DNA of 15,500 nt, from positions 1 to 15,500 of the forward strand of contig JAQTRB010000016.1 of the NCBI GenBank assembly GCA_028712015.1, given 5' to 3'. The translations under genes and the position numbers were made by a program. This document shows, piece by piece, positions 1 to 6,510 of this stretch. Positions within the stretch are counted from its first letter, which is position 1. Each line of letters starts with the position of its first letter. The DNA comes from Syntrophales bacterium. Its GTDB lineage: Bacteria; Desulfobacterota; Syntrophia; Syntrophales; UBA5619. Below the pieces are notes generated by a model, which saw nothing but the letters and a program-made list of their open reading frames with translations, ran no database searches and was not told the origin of the DNA.

Positions 1-579
1 GGCGCCTCGATCCAGGCCGTCGTGACGGGCTCCTACCAGGCCGTCGTCTACATCAAGGACCACATCAAACTGGACAAGAAGGAAGCTTCCATCGCCGACA
101 GCAAGGAGGTCGTCCGGATCTGCACCATTTACGCCCAGAAGGGGATGATCAACATCTTCGTCGTCATCTTCTTCATGGCCCTGGCGTTGGCTTTCTTCAA
201 CCCCTACTTTTTCATCGGCTACCTGATCGGTATCGCCTTCTTTGGCCTGTTCCAGGCGATTTTCATGGCCAACGCCGGTGGTTGCTGGGACAACGCCAAA
301 AAGATCGTGGAAGTGGATCTCAAGCAGAAGAACACCCCGCTGCATGAGGCCTCGGTTGTCGGCGACACCGTAGGCGATCCGTTTAAGGACACCTCCTCGG
401 TTTCCCTCAACCCGGTTATCAAGTTCACGACCCTCTTCGGCCTGCTGGCCGTCGAGATCGCCGTGACGATGCAGAATGCAGGCCTGAGAATCGGTCTCGC
501 GTCGCTCTTCTTTCTGATCGCGTTGATCTTCGTCTACCGTTCCTTCTACGGCATGAGGATCAGCAGTGAAAAATTGTAA
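1..579 (+). CDS. hppA: Membrane-bound ion-pumping pyrophosphatase, C-terminal part (5' end outside window)
   Basis: The reading frame is open from base 1 and ends with TAA at 577-579, so 192 codons of the C-terminus are visible and the start lies upstream. M-PPases are multi-spanning inner-membrane enzymes that couple pyrophosphate hydrolysis to export of H+ or Na+. The family is recognised from NAGGCWDNAKK followed about 30 residues later by VVGDTVGDPFKDTS, the conserved acidic/lysine segment that contributes to the Mg-PPi site. Two long hydrophobic stretches flank these motifs (around VVIFFMALALAFF and the last 40 residues). The GTG at 22 is internal to the frame and is not a start. The residues that decide K+ dependence and H+ versus Na+ specificity lie upstream and cannot be read here. 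A strong terminator follows 25 bases after the stop. Family assignment is firm; ion specificity is unknown. Confidence 0.93.
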   Translation, partial: GASIQAVVTGSYQAVVYIKDHIKLDKKEASIADSKEVVRICTIYAQKGMINIFVVIFFMALALAFFNPYFFIGYLIGIAFFGLFQAIFMANAGGCWDNAKKIVEVDLKQKNTPLHEASVVGDTVGDPFKDTSSVSLNPVIKFTTLFGLLAVEIAVTMQNAGLRIGLASLFFLIALIFVYRSFYGMRISSEKL

Positions 580-604
580 TCCGGATTTTCAACAATAAAA
601 AAAA

Positions 605-641
605 GAGAAGGCGCCCGTTGATGGGGCGCCTTCTCTTTTTT
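605..641 (+). terminator. Strong intrinsic terminator after the pyrophosphatase gene
   Basis: A perfect 12-bp stem, GAGAAGGCGCCC at 605-616 and GGGCGCCTTCTC at 624-635, has a 7-nt loop and is followed by six T (636-641). A run of A precedes the 5' arm, so the element could also work on the minus strand. It lies just after the stop of the plus-strand gene, as expected for a rho-independent terminator. Confidence 0.93.
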
Positions 642-703
642 CCGATCGTATGTTACCCGATCCGATATGGTTAGAGCCGAATGCAAGCTCTTTGGTGGAT
701 AAA

Positions 704-751
704 ATAATGGTGGATGGAAAAGGAGGGAACCTAAAAACCATCCACCATTAT
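704..751. repeat. Perfect 14-bp inverted repeat with GGA-rich loop
   Basis: ATAATGGTGGATGG at 704-717 is the exact reverse complement of CCATCCACCATTAT at 738-751. The 20-base loop contains AAGGAGGGAACC. As RNA on the plus strand this would be a stable hairpin showing a Shine-Dalgarno-like or CsrA-like GGA motif in the loop. Part of the arm (TGGTGGAT) also occurs as a direct copy at 693-700. It lies downstream of a terminator and is therefore not the 3' end of the pyrophosphatase transcript. Function is unknown; candidates are a small RNA, a protein-binding site or a remnant of a short mobile repeat. Confidence 0.8.
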
Positions 752-755
752 AAAA

Positions 756-789
756 CTGAAAGGGTTTCGGTTACCGCACCTCCTTTCAG
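756..789. repeat. Second hairpin, 8-bp arms
   Basis: CTGAAAGG at 756-763 pairs exactly with CCTTTCAG at 782-789. The 18-base loop includes the mini-hairpin CGG-TTA-CCG. It begins only 4 bases after the 14-bp inverted repeat ends, so the two would stack next to each other in a transcript. No terminator-like T run follows. Confidence 0.6.
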
Positions 790-883
790 ATTATCTTTGA
801 TCGTCCCCGATGAGCTTGAATGTGCCGTGAGGCCACTCCCTCCCCGATCACCGAAGCATGATACCGTTTTCTAAATCAACCGC

Positions 884-943
884 CTTTTTTCGAAAGAAAA
901 AAGACCCTACTCTTGTTTTGGTCTTTCGCTTTTTGGGTCTTTT
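884..943 (-). terminator. Possible weak terminator with alternative stems (minus strand)
   Basis: AAAAGACCC at 899-907 pairs with GGGTCTTTT at 935-943 (9 bp) and alternatively, as AAAGACC (900-906), with GGTCTTT at 920-926. Read on the minus strand, the stem ends in GGGTC followed by six T and a C, as in an intrinsic terminator, although the loops are long. Next to it CTTTTTTC-GAAA-GAAAAAAG (884-903) forms a tetraloop hairpin that would compete for the same bases. It could end transcripts coming from the sigma-54 activator gene, but it lies nearly 600 bases beyond that gene. Confidence 0.3.
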
Positions 944-1370
944 CGCTTTCAGCTTCTACGGCAACTTCATCAACCTTCTCTTCACCAGGCGCAAGGAAAA
1001 AATCATATTCATGACTCTGTTCGATGGTGTGATCTTTCTTTTTTCCATTGTCGCGGCGCATAAATCCCTGTTTCTGCCTTTCTCCCTCCTCAACCGGATC
1101 CCCATGGCCGGAGAATCTGTAATGAAGCCAAGCACCGTTCTGCTGCCTGGGGGAGTTTCCGACACGCTTACCGTCTTATTGTATAGCAATAGCAATGCCA
1201 ACCGAAACAACATATCTTTCCACCTCCTCATTTTTTACAGATTCCATCGACAACAATGTGATATCAAATGGTTGATTGAAGGAGGCCTTGGAAAGATTCA
1301 TGAGCCGCTGAACCAGGAGGATTTCGGAAAGAAGATTCGCGAAAAGCGTCAGACGGGAATGGTGCTGATA

Positions 1371-1437
1371 ACGCACAACGCCAATGGATCGATTCCATAA
1401 AAGGCAATATTGGATTGAAGCGATGACTGTTGTGCGT
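1371..1437. repeat. 9-bp inverted repeat enclosing nested stems
   Basis: ACGCACAAC at 1371-1379 pairs perfectly with GTTGTGCGT at 1429-1437. Between the arms lie CCAAT (1381-1385) with ATTGG (1409-1413) and ATGGA-TCGAT-TCCAT (1384-1398), which are alternative or nested pairings. The plus-strand 3' arm is followed by only CTTTTG, so a terminator role is weak. It sits about 50 bases beyond the stop of the sigma-54 activator gene. Confidence 0.5.
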
Positions 1438-1446
1438 CTTTTGAAC

Positions 1447-1471
1447 GAGGCGTGCTGATTCGGCACACCTC
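1447..1471. repeat. 9-bp hairpin just downstream of the sigma-54 activator gene
   Basis: GAGGCGTGC (1447-1455) and GCACACCTC (1463-1471) form a 9-bp stem with one G-T pair and a 7-base loop. It starts 13 bases beyond the minus-strand stop codon. Neither strand has a T run after it, so it may protect the 3' end of the mRNA rather than act as a standard intrinsic terminator. Confidence 0.5.
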
Positions 1472-1483
1472 CGCATGAGCCAG

Positions 1484-3619
1484 TTATTGAATATAATTGT
1501 TTATTTTTCTTTGTTCCCGGATCAGTTTGTAACGGGAGATTCCCAAACGCCTCGCCGCTTCGGCCTTGTTTCCCCGAGTCGCCTCTAGGGTGTTTTCAAT
1601 TATCTTCCGTTTGATATCGTTCGCGATTCTCTCCGTAACCAGCGTAAAATTGATTCCTTCAGAAGAGAGCTGCGGCAAAATGTTATCGATCTGAATCCGA
1701 AGTTTTTCCTGACGGGTTGTTACCTTCATCTCCGCCGGCAGGCTTTCGGCGGTGATCAGCGTTCCGTCATGGTGGAGAATCATGATTCTCTCGATAATGT
1801 TCTTCAACTCGCGGACATTGCCGGGCCAAGGGTAGGCTATCAGGATGCGTTCCGCGTCCTCCGTGAATCCCTTGACCCTCTTTTTGAACTTCTGATTGAA
1901 CTCTTCCACATAGTAACGGGCGAGAAGCAGCAGATCCTCGGTTCGTTCCCGAAGGGGCGGTATCAGAATTGGAACAACGCTGATCCGATAAAACAGATCT
2001 TCCCGAAATGAACCCTCCGCCGCCATCCGATTCAGATCTCGGTTGGTAGCGAAGATGAATCGAACATCGATGGGAATATTGTCGTTGCCGCCCAAACGGC
2101 GAATGTGACCGTCTTCCAGCATCCGCAAAAATTTGGCCTGAAGATGGATGCTCATGTCGCCGATTTCGTCCAGCAGTATTGTACCGCCGCTGGCATGTTC
2201 GAGCAGCCCCAGTTTTCTCTTTCTGGCATCGGTAAATGCGCCCGCTTCATAGCCGAAGAGTTCGCTCTCCAGGAGTGTTCCGGGGATCGCGGCGCAGTTG
2301 ACATCTACAAAGGGCTTTGCATGTCGGTTGCTCTGGCGGTGAATCGCCCTGGCAATCAGTTCCTTGCCGGTCCCGCTTTCCCCCTGAACCAGTATGTTCG
2401 TGTCGTGTTTGGCAACCTCCTTGATCACGTTGAAGAGGTTGAGCATCTTCTTCGACTTCCCCAGGATATCATGGAAACCCAGCAAAATGTCTTCCCGTTC
2501 CTTGAGTTTTTCCACCTCCGTTTTGAGAGATTTTGCCTCCAGGGAGAGCATCGAGTGCATGATCGCATTGTCATAGGTCGTGGAGGCGTTCTGAACCAGG
2601 ATATCCAAAATATGAATTTGATTCTGGGAATATCCTCCTTCTGTCTTCGCCAAATAGAGGGCGCCCTTGAACTTGTCCTTGACCTTCAGTGGAAGGGCAA
2701 TCTCCGATCCATAACCCGAAAACACCGGCTGTATGGACGACGTTTTATCGGATCTTTGTCTGGTGACGACCGCATTCTTATCCAGAGCTTCGCGAATGAT
2801 GGTCCGGCCGATCCTCTCCTCACAGGCCAACCGGTCGTCAATGGAAAGGATTTCTCCGTCGTTCACCAGACAGCGATTCTTTTCGATATCGAGAAAATAG
2901 ACCAGGACCTTCTCCGAACGACTGATGCGCAAGGCGCTTTTTACGAGGATCTCCAGAATGCGGTTGTCCAGAATGTAGTTTGCATTCATCTCGGAGACCG
3001 CCTCCTGGAGAATCATGAGTTGCCTGATTTTTTCGGCGTTGGCCTCGAAAAGTCTCAGGTTGTGGATGATGATGCTTAATGTATTGGCATAGGTCACGAA
3101 TAGGTGGATTTCTTCCGGGAAGAACTTGGTCTCCTCATTAAACCAGGCGGCGATGATACCGATCACCTCTTCCCCGATCTTCAGCGGGGCACAGAAATAG
3201 GAGCCGCGGTCATAGATCTTCGTCAGCATTCGATCCGTTTCCGTAATCCGAGGATCCGTTGCCGTGACTTCGATCGCGATCGGTTGACCGGATTTGGCAA
3301 CCTTGGTCACGATGCAGTCATGCTGATGAATATTGAGGGAAACGGCAAAAACCTTTTCGGCCTCCTCAGGACTGTAGTTTTTGACCACCTGGGCCTCAAG
3401 ATTCTGCTTGGAGGCATCAAACAGGCGAATGATCCCGCGGTCGAAGCCAATGCTGTCCACAACCTCGTCCAGGATCTTCACCAGCATTTCATTCAGATTG
3501 GAAGGCGTGGTTAAAAATGAACTCAGCCGGAAAATGCTTTGGAGAAGCTTATCCTTGTCCAGCAGCAAAATAGAGGATACCTTTGCACGGTCATCCGCGA
3601 TTCGTGACGCTTGGGCCAT
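1484..3619 (-). CDS. GAF-GAF sigma-54-dependent transcriptional activator (NtrC family)
   Basis: This 711-residue protein would activate RNA polymerase carrying sigma-54. Two GAF-type sensory domains (about 25-190 and 205-355) and a short coiled linker (355-380) precede the AAA+ domain (about 385-620). Visible motifs are Walker A GESGTGKE (413-420), Walker B GGTILLDEIGD (478-488), FREDLFYRISV (538-548), PPLRER (554-559) and PWPGNVREL (597-605). A Fis-type helix-turn-helix ends the protein (NKAEAARRLGISRYKL, 684-699). The sigma-54 contact loop reads GAFTDA (460-465) instead of GAFTGA. There is no receiver domain, so activation is probably by a small ligand or redox signal at the GAF domains. 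The ATG at 3619 follows AAAGGA with about 11-base spacing. It lies 64 bases after the EF-G gene on the same strand. The signal and targets are unknown. Confidence 0.93.
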   Translation of the reverse strand: MAQASRIADDRAKVSSILLLDKDKLLQSIFRLSSFLTTPSNLNEMLVKILDEVVDSIGFDRGIIRLFDASKQNLEAQVVKNYSPEEAEKVFAVSLNIHQHDCIVTKVAKSGQPIAIEVTATDPRITETDRMLTKIYDRGSYFCAPLKIGEEVIGIIAAWFNEETKFFPEEIHLFVTYANTLSIIIHNLRLFEANAEKIRQLMILQEAVSEMNANYILDNRILEILVKSALRISRSEKVLVYFLDIEKNRCLVNDGEILSIDDRLACEERIGRTIIREALDKNAVVTRQRSDKTSSIQPVFSGYGSEIALPLKVKDKFKGALYLAKTEGGYSQNQIHILDILVQNASTTYDNAIMHSMLSLEAKSLKTEVEKLKEREDILLGFHDILGKSKKMLNLFNVIKEVAKHDTNILVQGESGTGKELIARAIHRQSNRHAKPFVDVNCAAIPGTLLESELFGYEAGAFTDARKRKLGLLEHASGGTILLDEIGDMSIHLQAKFLRMLEDGHIRRLGGNDNIPIDVRFIFATNRDLNRMAAEGSFREDLFYRISVVPILIPPLRERTEDLLLLARYYVEEFNQKFKKRVKGFTEDAERILIAYPWPGNVRELKNIIERIMILHHDGTLITAESLPAEMKVTTRQEKLRIQIDNILPQLSSEGINFTLVTERIANDIKRKIIENTLEATRGNKAEAARRLGISRYKLIREQRKINNYIQ

Positions 3620-3683
3620 GAATCAATGATCCTTTCTCGTCAACCCTTTTCAGATGCTCCGCCGGTTTGGCCGGCTTCGCTGA

Positions 3684-5720
3684 TCAGACCTTGTCATACG
3701 TCAGGAACTGCATGGTAAAGACGGCCCTTCCCTGCGTGGCGGAACGAAGATCCGTTGAATAGCCGAACATCGCCTTCAGCGGAACCTTCGCTCGAATCTC
3801 GCTGACCGCCCCCTTCGGCGCAATGGCCTGGATCTCTCCGCGGCGGGAATGAATATCGCCGATCACATCCCCCATAAATTCACTTGGGGTAATGATATCC
3901 ACCCGCATGACCGGCCCCAGGAGCAAGGGATCGGCTTTCAGACAGCCTTCTCGAAAGGCGGAAGAGGCGGCGATCTTGCAACCAAGCGGCGTCGTTTCTC
4001 CCTCCTTCTGGTTCCCCCCGAGAAGCACGATCCGAATGTCGATCACCGGATACCCCGCGAGAACGCCGCTCAGCACCCCTTCGCGAACACCCTCTTCCAT
4101 CGCGGCCAGTTGTTCCTCGGGAATGACGATCCCGGCCTCGAGCCGGCGGACGATCTCGATGCCGCTGCCCCGCTCCGTAGGTTCCAGGATGAGTTTCACA
4201 TGGCCGAAATGCTTCTTCTCTCCCAGCTCCCTTTCAAAGAGCCCCTCGCATTCGACACGCTTTTGGATTGTTTCGCGGTGAACAACCCGCGGCTTTCCTA
4301 CATTCACCCGGGCGTTGAACTCCCGTTGCAGCCGGTCCGTGATGATATCCAGATGCAGCTCCCCCATGCCCGAGAGGACGGTTTGAGCGGTTTCATCGTC
4401 GTACTTCACTCGAAGGGTCGGATCCTCCTCCATAAGCTTGTTCAGCGCAAAGCCCAGTTTTTCCTGATCGGCCGGTGTTTTGGCCTCAATTGCCAGACTG
4501 ATGACCGGCTCATAAAAATCAATCGGCTCCAGCAAAATGGGGTGTGTCTCGTCACAGATGGTATCACCCGTGGTGATCTCTTTCAGTCCCATGACGGCGA
4601 TGATGTCGCCAGCCCCCGCCTGCTCGACTCGCTCCCGCTTGTTCGCGTGCATCTTCAAAAGGCGGGCGACCTTTTCCCTTTTTCCCCGGCTCGCGTTGTA
4701 CAGTTCATCTCCTGCGTGCAGGCGTCCCGAATAGATCCTGAGATAGGTCAGTTTCCGGCCTTCATCCTGCATGATCTTGAAGGCCAGGGCCGCCAAGGGT
4801 TCTTTATCGCTGCTCGCCCGAGCCTCTTCCTGTTTCGTCAACGGATTCAGGCCCGTAACGGGAGGAATATCTTCGGGTGAAGGCAGATATTGCACCACCG
4901 CGTCCAGCAGCGGTTGAACCCCCTTGTTCCGGAGGGCGGAACCGCATACGACGGGTACGATGCGAAGCGAGATGGTTGCCCTGCGGATCGCCTCGACGAT
5001 ATCCTGCTCGGGAATCTCCGTACCGTCGAGATATTGCTCCGCGATCCCGTCATCCACGTCGGCAAGCAACGCAATCATCCGGTCACGTTGCTCCATCGCC
5101 CGCGTTCGGATCTCGTCGGAAAGCTCCGAATATTCATAGGAAACGCCCTTGGTTGTGTCGTCCCACGTGACGACTTGCCGCCGGATCAGGTCCACGACCC
5201 CCCGAAAGGACTCTTCCTCCCCAAACGGAATCTGGATCGGCAACGGCAGGGAGTTGAAACGCTCCTTCATCTGCCGGATCGTCCCGGCAAAGTTCGCTCC
5301 GACCCGGTCCATCTTGTTGATGAACGCCACCTTGGGAACGCCGTACTTGTCGGCTTGGTGCCAGACGGTCTCGGACTGAGGCTCAACGCCGCCCACCGCG
5401 CAGAATACGACGACGGCCCCGTCAAGAACCCGGAGACTTCGTTCCACCTCGATCGTGAAATCGACATGACCCGGCGTATCGATAATGTGGATTTCATGGT
5501 TTCGCCAGGCGCAGGTCGTCACCGCCGAGGTGATGGTAATCCCGCGCTCCTGCTCCTGCGGCATCCAGTCCATCACGGCCTCGCCGTCATGGACCTCTCC
5601 CATTTTATAGGATTTCCCCGTGTAGAAGAGAATCCGCTCCGTCACCGTTGTCTTGCCGGCGTCGATGTGAGCGGCGATTCCGATATTCCTCGTGCGGGAA
5701 AGTCTGGATTTGGCTGCCAT
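3684..5720 (-). CDS. fusA: Elongation factor G paralogue (EF-G2-like GTPase)
   Basis: This 678-residue translational GTPase has all the G motifs: AHIDAGKT (17-24), RGITI (59-63), DTPGH (81-85) and NKMD (135-138). Domains II to V follow, ending in FGYSTDLRSATQGRA. Standard EF-G drives tRNA translocation and, with RRF, ribosome recycling in the cytoplasm. Two conserved regions of domain IV differ from that type. The usual GGRGQYG segment is replaced by RELGEKKHFG (497-506), and the tip loop that normally carries a conserved histidine (GSYHEVDSSE-like) reads GGNQKEGETTPLG (568-580). This points to a secondary EF-G copy rather than the main translocase of the str operon; no ribosomal protein genes are nearby. 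The ATG at 5720 is preceded by GGTGGA, 26 bases after the GerMN gene. It is clearly a member of the EF-G family; its exact role is inferred. Confidence 0.92.
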   Translation of the reverse strand: MAAKSRLSRTRNIGIAAHIDAGKTTVTERILFYTGKSYKMGEVHDGEAVMDWMPQEQERGITITSAVTTCAWRNHEIHIIDTPGHVDFTIEVERSLRVLDGAVVVFCAVGGVEPQSETVWHQADKYGVPKVAFINKMDRVGANFAGTIRQMKERFNSLPLPIQIPFGEEESFRGVVDLIRRQVVTWDDTTKGVSYEYSELSDEIRTRAMEQRDRMIALLADVDDGIAEQYLDGTEIPEQDIVEAIRRATISLRIVPVVCGSALRNKGVQPLLDAVVQYLPSPEDIPPVTGLNPLTKQEEARASSDKEPLAALAFKIMQDEGRKLTYLRIYSGRLHAGDELYNASRGKREKVARLLKMHANKRERVEQAGAGDIIAVMGLKEITTGDTICDETHPILLEPIDFYEPVISLAIEAKTPADQEKLGFALNKLMEEDPTLRVKYDDETAQTVLSGMGELHLDIITDRLQREFNARVNVGKPRVVHRETIQKRVECEGLFERELGEKKHFGHVKLILEPTERGSGIEIVRRLEAGIVIPEEQLAAMEEGVREGVLSGVLAGYPVIDIRIVLLGGNQKEGETTPLGCKIAASSAFREGCLKADPLLLGPVMRVDIITPSEFMGDVIGDIHSRRGEIQAIAPKGAVSEIRAKVPLKAMFGYSTDLRSATQGRAVFTMQFLTYDKV

Positions 5721-5746
5721 AGAGATCCACCACGGGATAATACCTG

Positions 5747-6379
5747 CTATCCCTCTTTCTGCGTCGCCGCCGGCGCGATCAGCTCCCGGTTCATCATGAA
5801 CGGGCTGTGGAGACCGATGTGCCCCTTCAGCGACTCCCTTTCCTTGCCGCCGATCAGGATCCTGATCTTTTTGATCGCCGGCAGATTGAAGGTCAGCGTG
5901 TTGGTCAACGAATAGACGGTGGCCATTTCCGCGGTGCTTCCCCCCGGATGATTCGCCGCCAGACTCTCCCGGAAATTGACGGAGAGGCCATCCTCCCCTT
6001 CCCTCTTGACGCCTTCGAGTTCGGTCTTCTCCGGAAAGGTATTGACCAGTCCGGTTTTCGAACCGGCGATCAGAGCCCGGATCATCTCCGTTGCCTGCGC
6101 TTCCGGATCCTTTTCTTTGGGGATGAAGCGTTTTTCTTGAACGAGGAAGCGTTCGTTGGCATCGGAGAAAAAGAGGGTCACCTCCTGTCGATCCCTCTTT
6201 TTCCCCGCGGTCTGTTTTCCGGCTGCGGGCGGATAGATGTAATCGAAGAGGGTGATGAAAAATATGGCCAGAAAGAGAACGGACACAACAACGATCGCGG
6301 AGAGGAGAAAAACCCGTCGCCCCTTTTTCGTTTTCTTATGTCTGACCTCTTCAGTCCTTTTTTGTTTTTTTGTGGCCAT
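5747..6379 (-). CDS. Membrane-anchored GerMN-domain protein
   Basis: The protein (210 residues from this start) has a very basic N-terminus (about 1-22), one hydrophobic anchor (about 23-48, RVFLLSAIVVVSVLFLAIFF) and an outward-facing GerMN-type domain (about 66-195). Typical features of that domain are the strand VTLFFSDANERFLV, ATEMIRALIAG, a SVNFRESL strand and TVYSLTNTLTFNLPAIKKIRILI. GerMN domains are found in Firmicutes GerM and in many Gram-negative envelope proteins; they are thought to bind ligands or cell-wall material, but the role here is unknown. I chose the ATG at 6379 because AGGGA lies 5 bases upstream and a predicted promoter would start transcription near 6408. An in-frame ATG at 6400 lacks a good ribosome binding site and would add 7 residues. 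The EF-G gene follows 26 bases later. Confidence 0.85.
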   Translation of the reverse strand: MATKKQKRTEEVRHKKTKKGRRVFLLSAIVVVSVLFLAIFFITLFDYIYPPAAGKQTAGKKRDRQEVTLFFSDANERFLVQEKRFIPKEKDPEAQATEMIRALIAGSKTGLVNTFPEKTELEGVKREGEDGLSVNFRESLAANHPGGSTAEMATVYSLTNTLTFNLPAIKKIRILIGGKERESLKGHIGLHSPFMMNRELIAPAATQKEG

Positions 6380-6414
6380 ACGATCCCTTGTTTCCTTCAT
6401 CCGTGAGTTGCGGC

Positions 6415-6443
6415 AACTTAGGGTATTTTCACGGCAGTGTCAA
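6415..6443 (-). promoter_or_regulatory. Candidate sigma-70 promoter for the GerMN/EF-G transcript
   Basis: On the minus strand a perfect -35 box TTGACA (6438-6443) is followed after 17 bases by TAAGTT (6415-6420), a poor -10 box with 3 of 6 matches. The inverted repeat AGTTG-CCG-CAACT (6406-6418) overlaps the -10 and the probable transcription start and may be an operator. The gap to the HD-domain gene upstream is about 110 bases, enough for an independent promoter. Confidence 0.45.
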
Positions 6444-6510
6444 GAGAAGAACAAAACCCGGGGAGAATTGAATCGCCGGCAGCAGCGAGCAAAAGGCCTC
6501 TCTCAATCCC

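Larger units (their letters stand above)
876..1466 (-). pseudogene. Interrupted minus-strand reading frame, unrecognised (uncertain)
   Basis: One minus-strand frame runs from 1466 to 876 (197 codons) with a single in-frame TAA at 1176-1178. The part after the stop codes for a charged segment (VEEGERQKQGFMRRDNGKK, then an E/K/D-rich tail ending in SKKGG) that looks more like a real protein than random translation. An ATG at 1061 follows an AGGGA-like site and would give a 61-residue protein on its own. A second, overlapping frame starts with ATG at 1213 after GGAGGT with 8-base spacing and would give 85 residues to 956 (N-terminus MLFRLALLLLY). No family is recognised. This may be a decayed gene, one or two small proteins, or chance. 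It competes with the terminator reading at 884-943. Confidence 0.2.
642..1483. other. Structured 840-base intergenic region without a convincing gene
   Basis: This stretch separates two convergent genes. Two 60-base lines sampled within it (901-960 and 1201-1260) are about 43% and 38% GC, clearly lower than the acyl-CoA dehydrogenase gene at about 60%. Inverted repeats occur at 704-751, 756-789, 884-903, 899-943, 1371-1437 and 1447-1471, and TGGTGGAT is repeated at 693-700 and 708-715. Several overlapping reading frames exist on both strands, but none has a recognisable family. The longest plus-strand frame (from 858) has no ribosome binding site. The region could be decayed acquired DNA, could encode one or more structured RNAs, or could hold small unrecognised proteins. 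Confidence 0.6.

Noticed and set aside
704..751. 14-bp inverted repeat as insertion sequence ends
   Set aside because: Only 20 bases lie between the arms, there is no transposase, and no target-site duplication is evident.
858..1400. Plus-strand 180-codon frame in the intergenic region
   Set aside because: No ribosome binding site before its ATG, no recognisable motif, composition like translated low-complexity DNA, and it opposes minus-strand frames that look equally plausible.
2105..3079. Long plus-strand frame (324 codons) inside the sigma-54 activator gene
   Set aside because: It is antisense to a gene with clear GAF and AAA+ motifs and has no family resemblance of its own.
3661..3675. 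GCCGG-TTTGG-CCGGC hairpin between the EF-G and sigma-54 activator genes as a terminator
   Set aside because: The stem is only 5 bp and no T run follows on the minus strand, so readthrough into the activator gene is likely.
3849..5915. Two plus-strand frames of more than 340 codons opposite the EF-G and GerMN genes
   Set aside because: They are shadows of strongly conserved EF-G sequence; their translations show no domain features.
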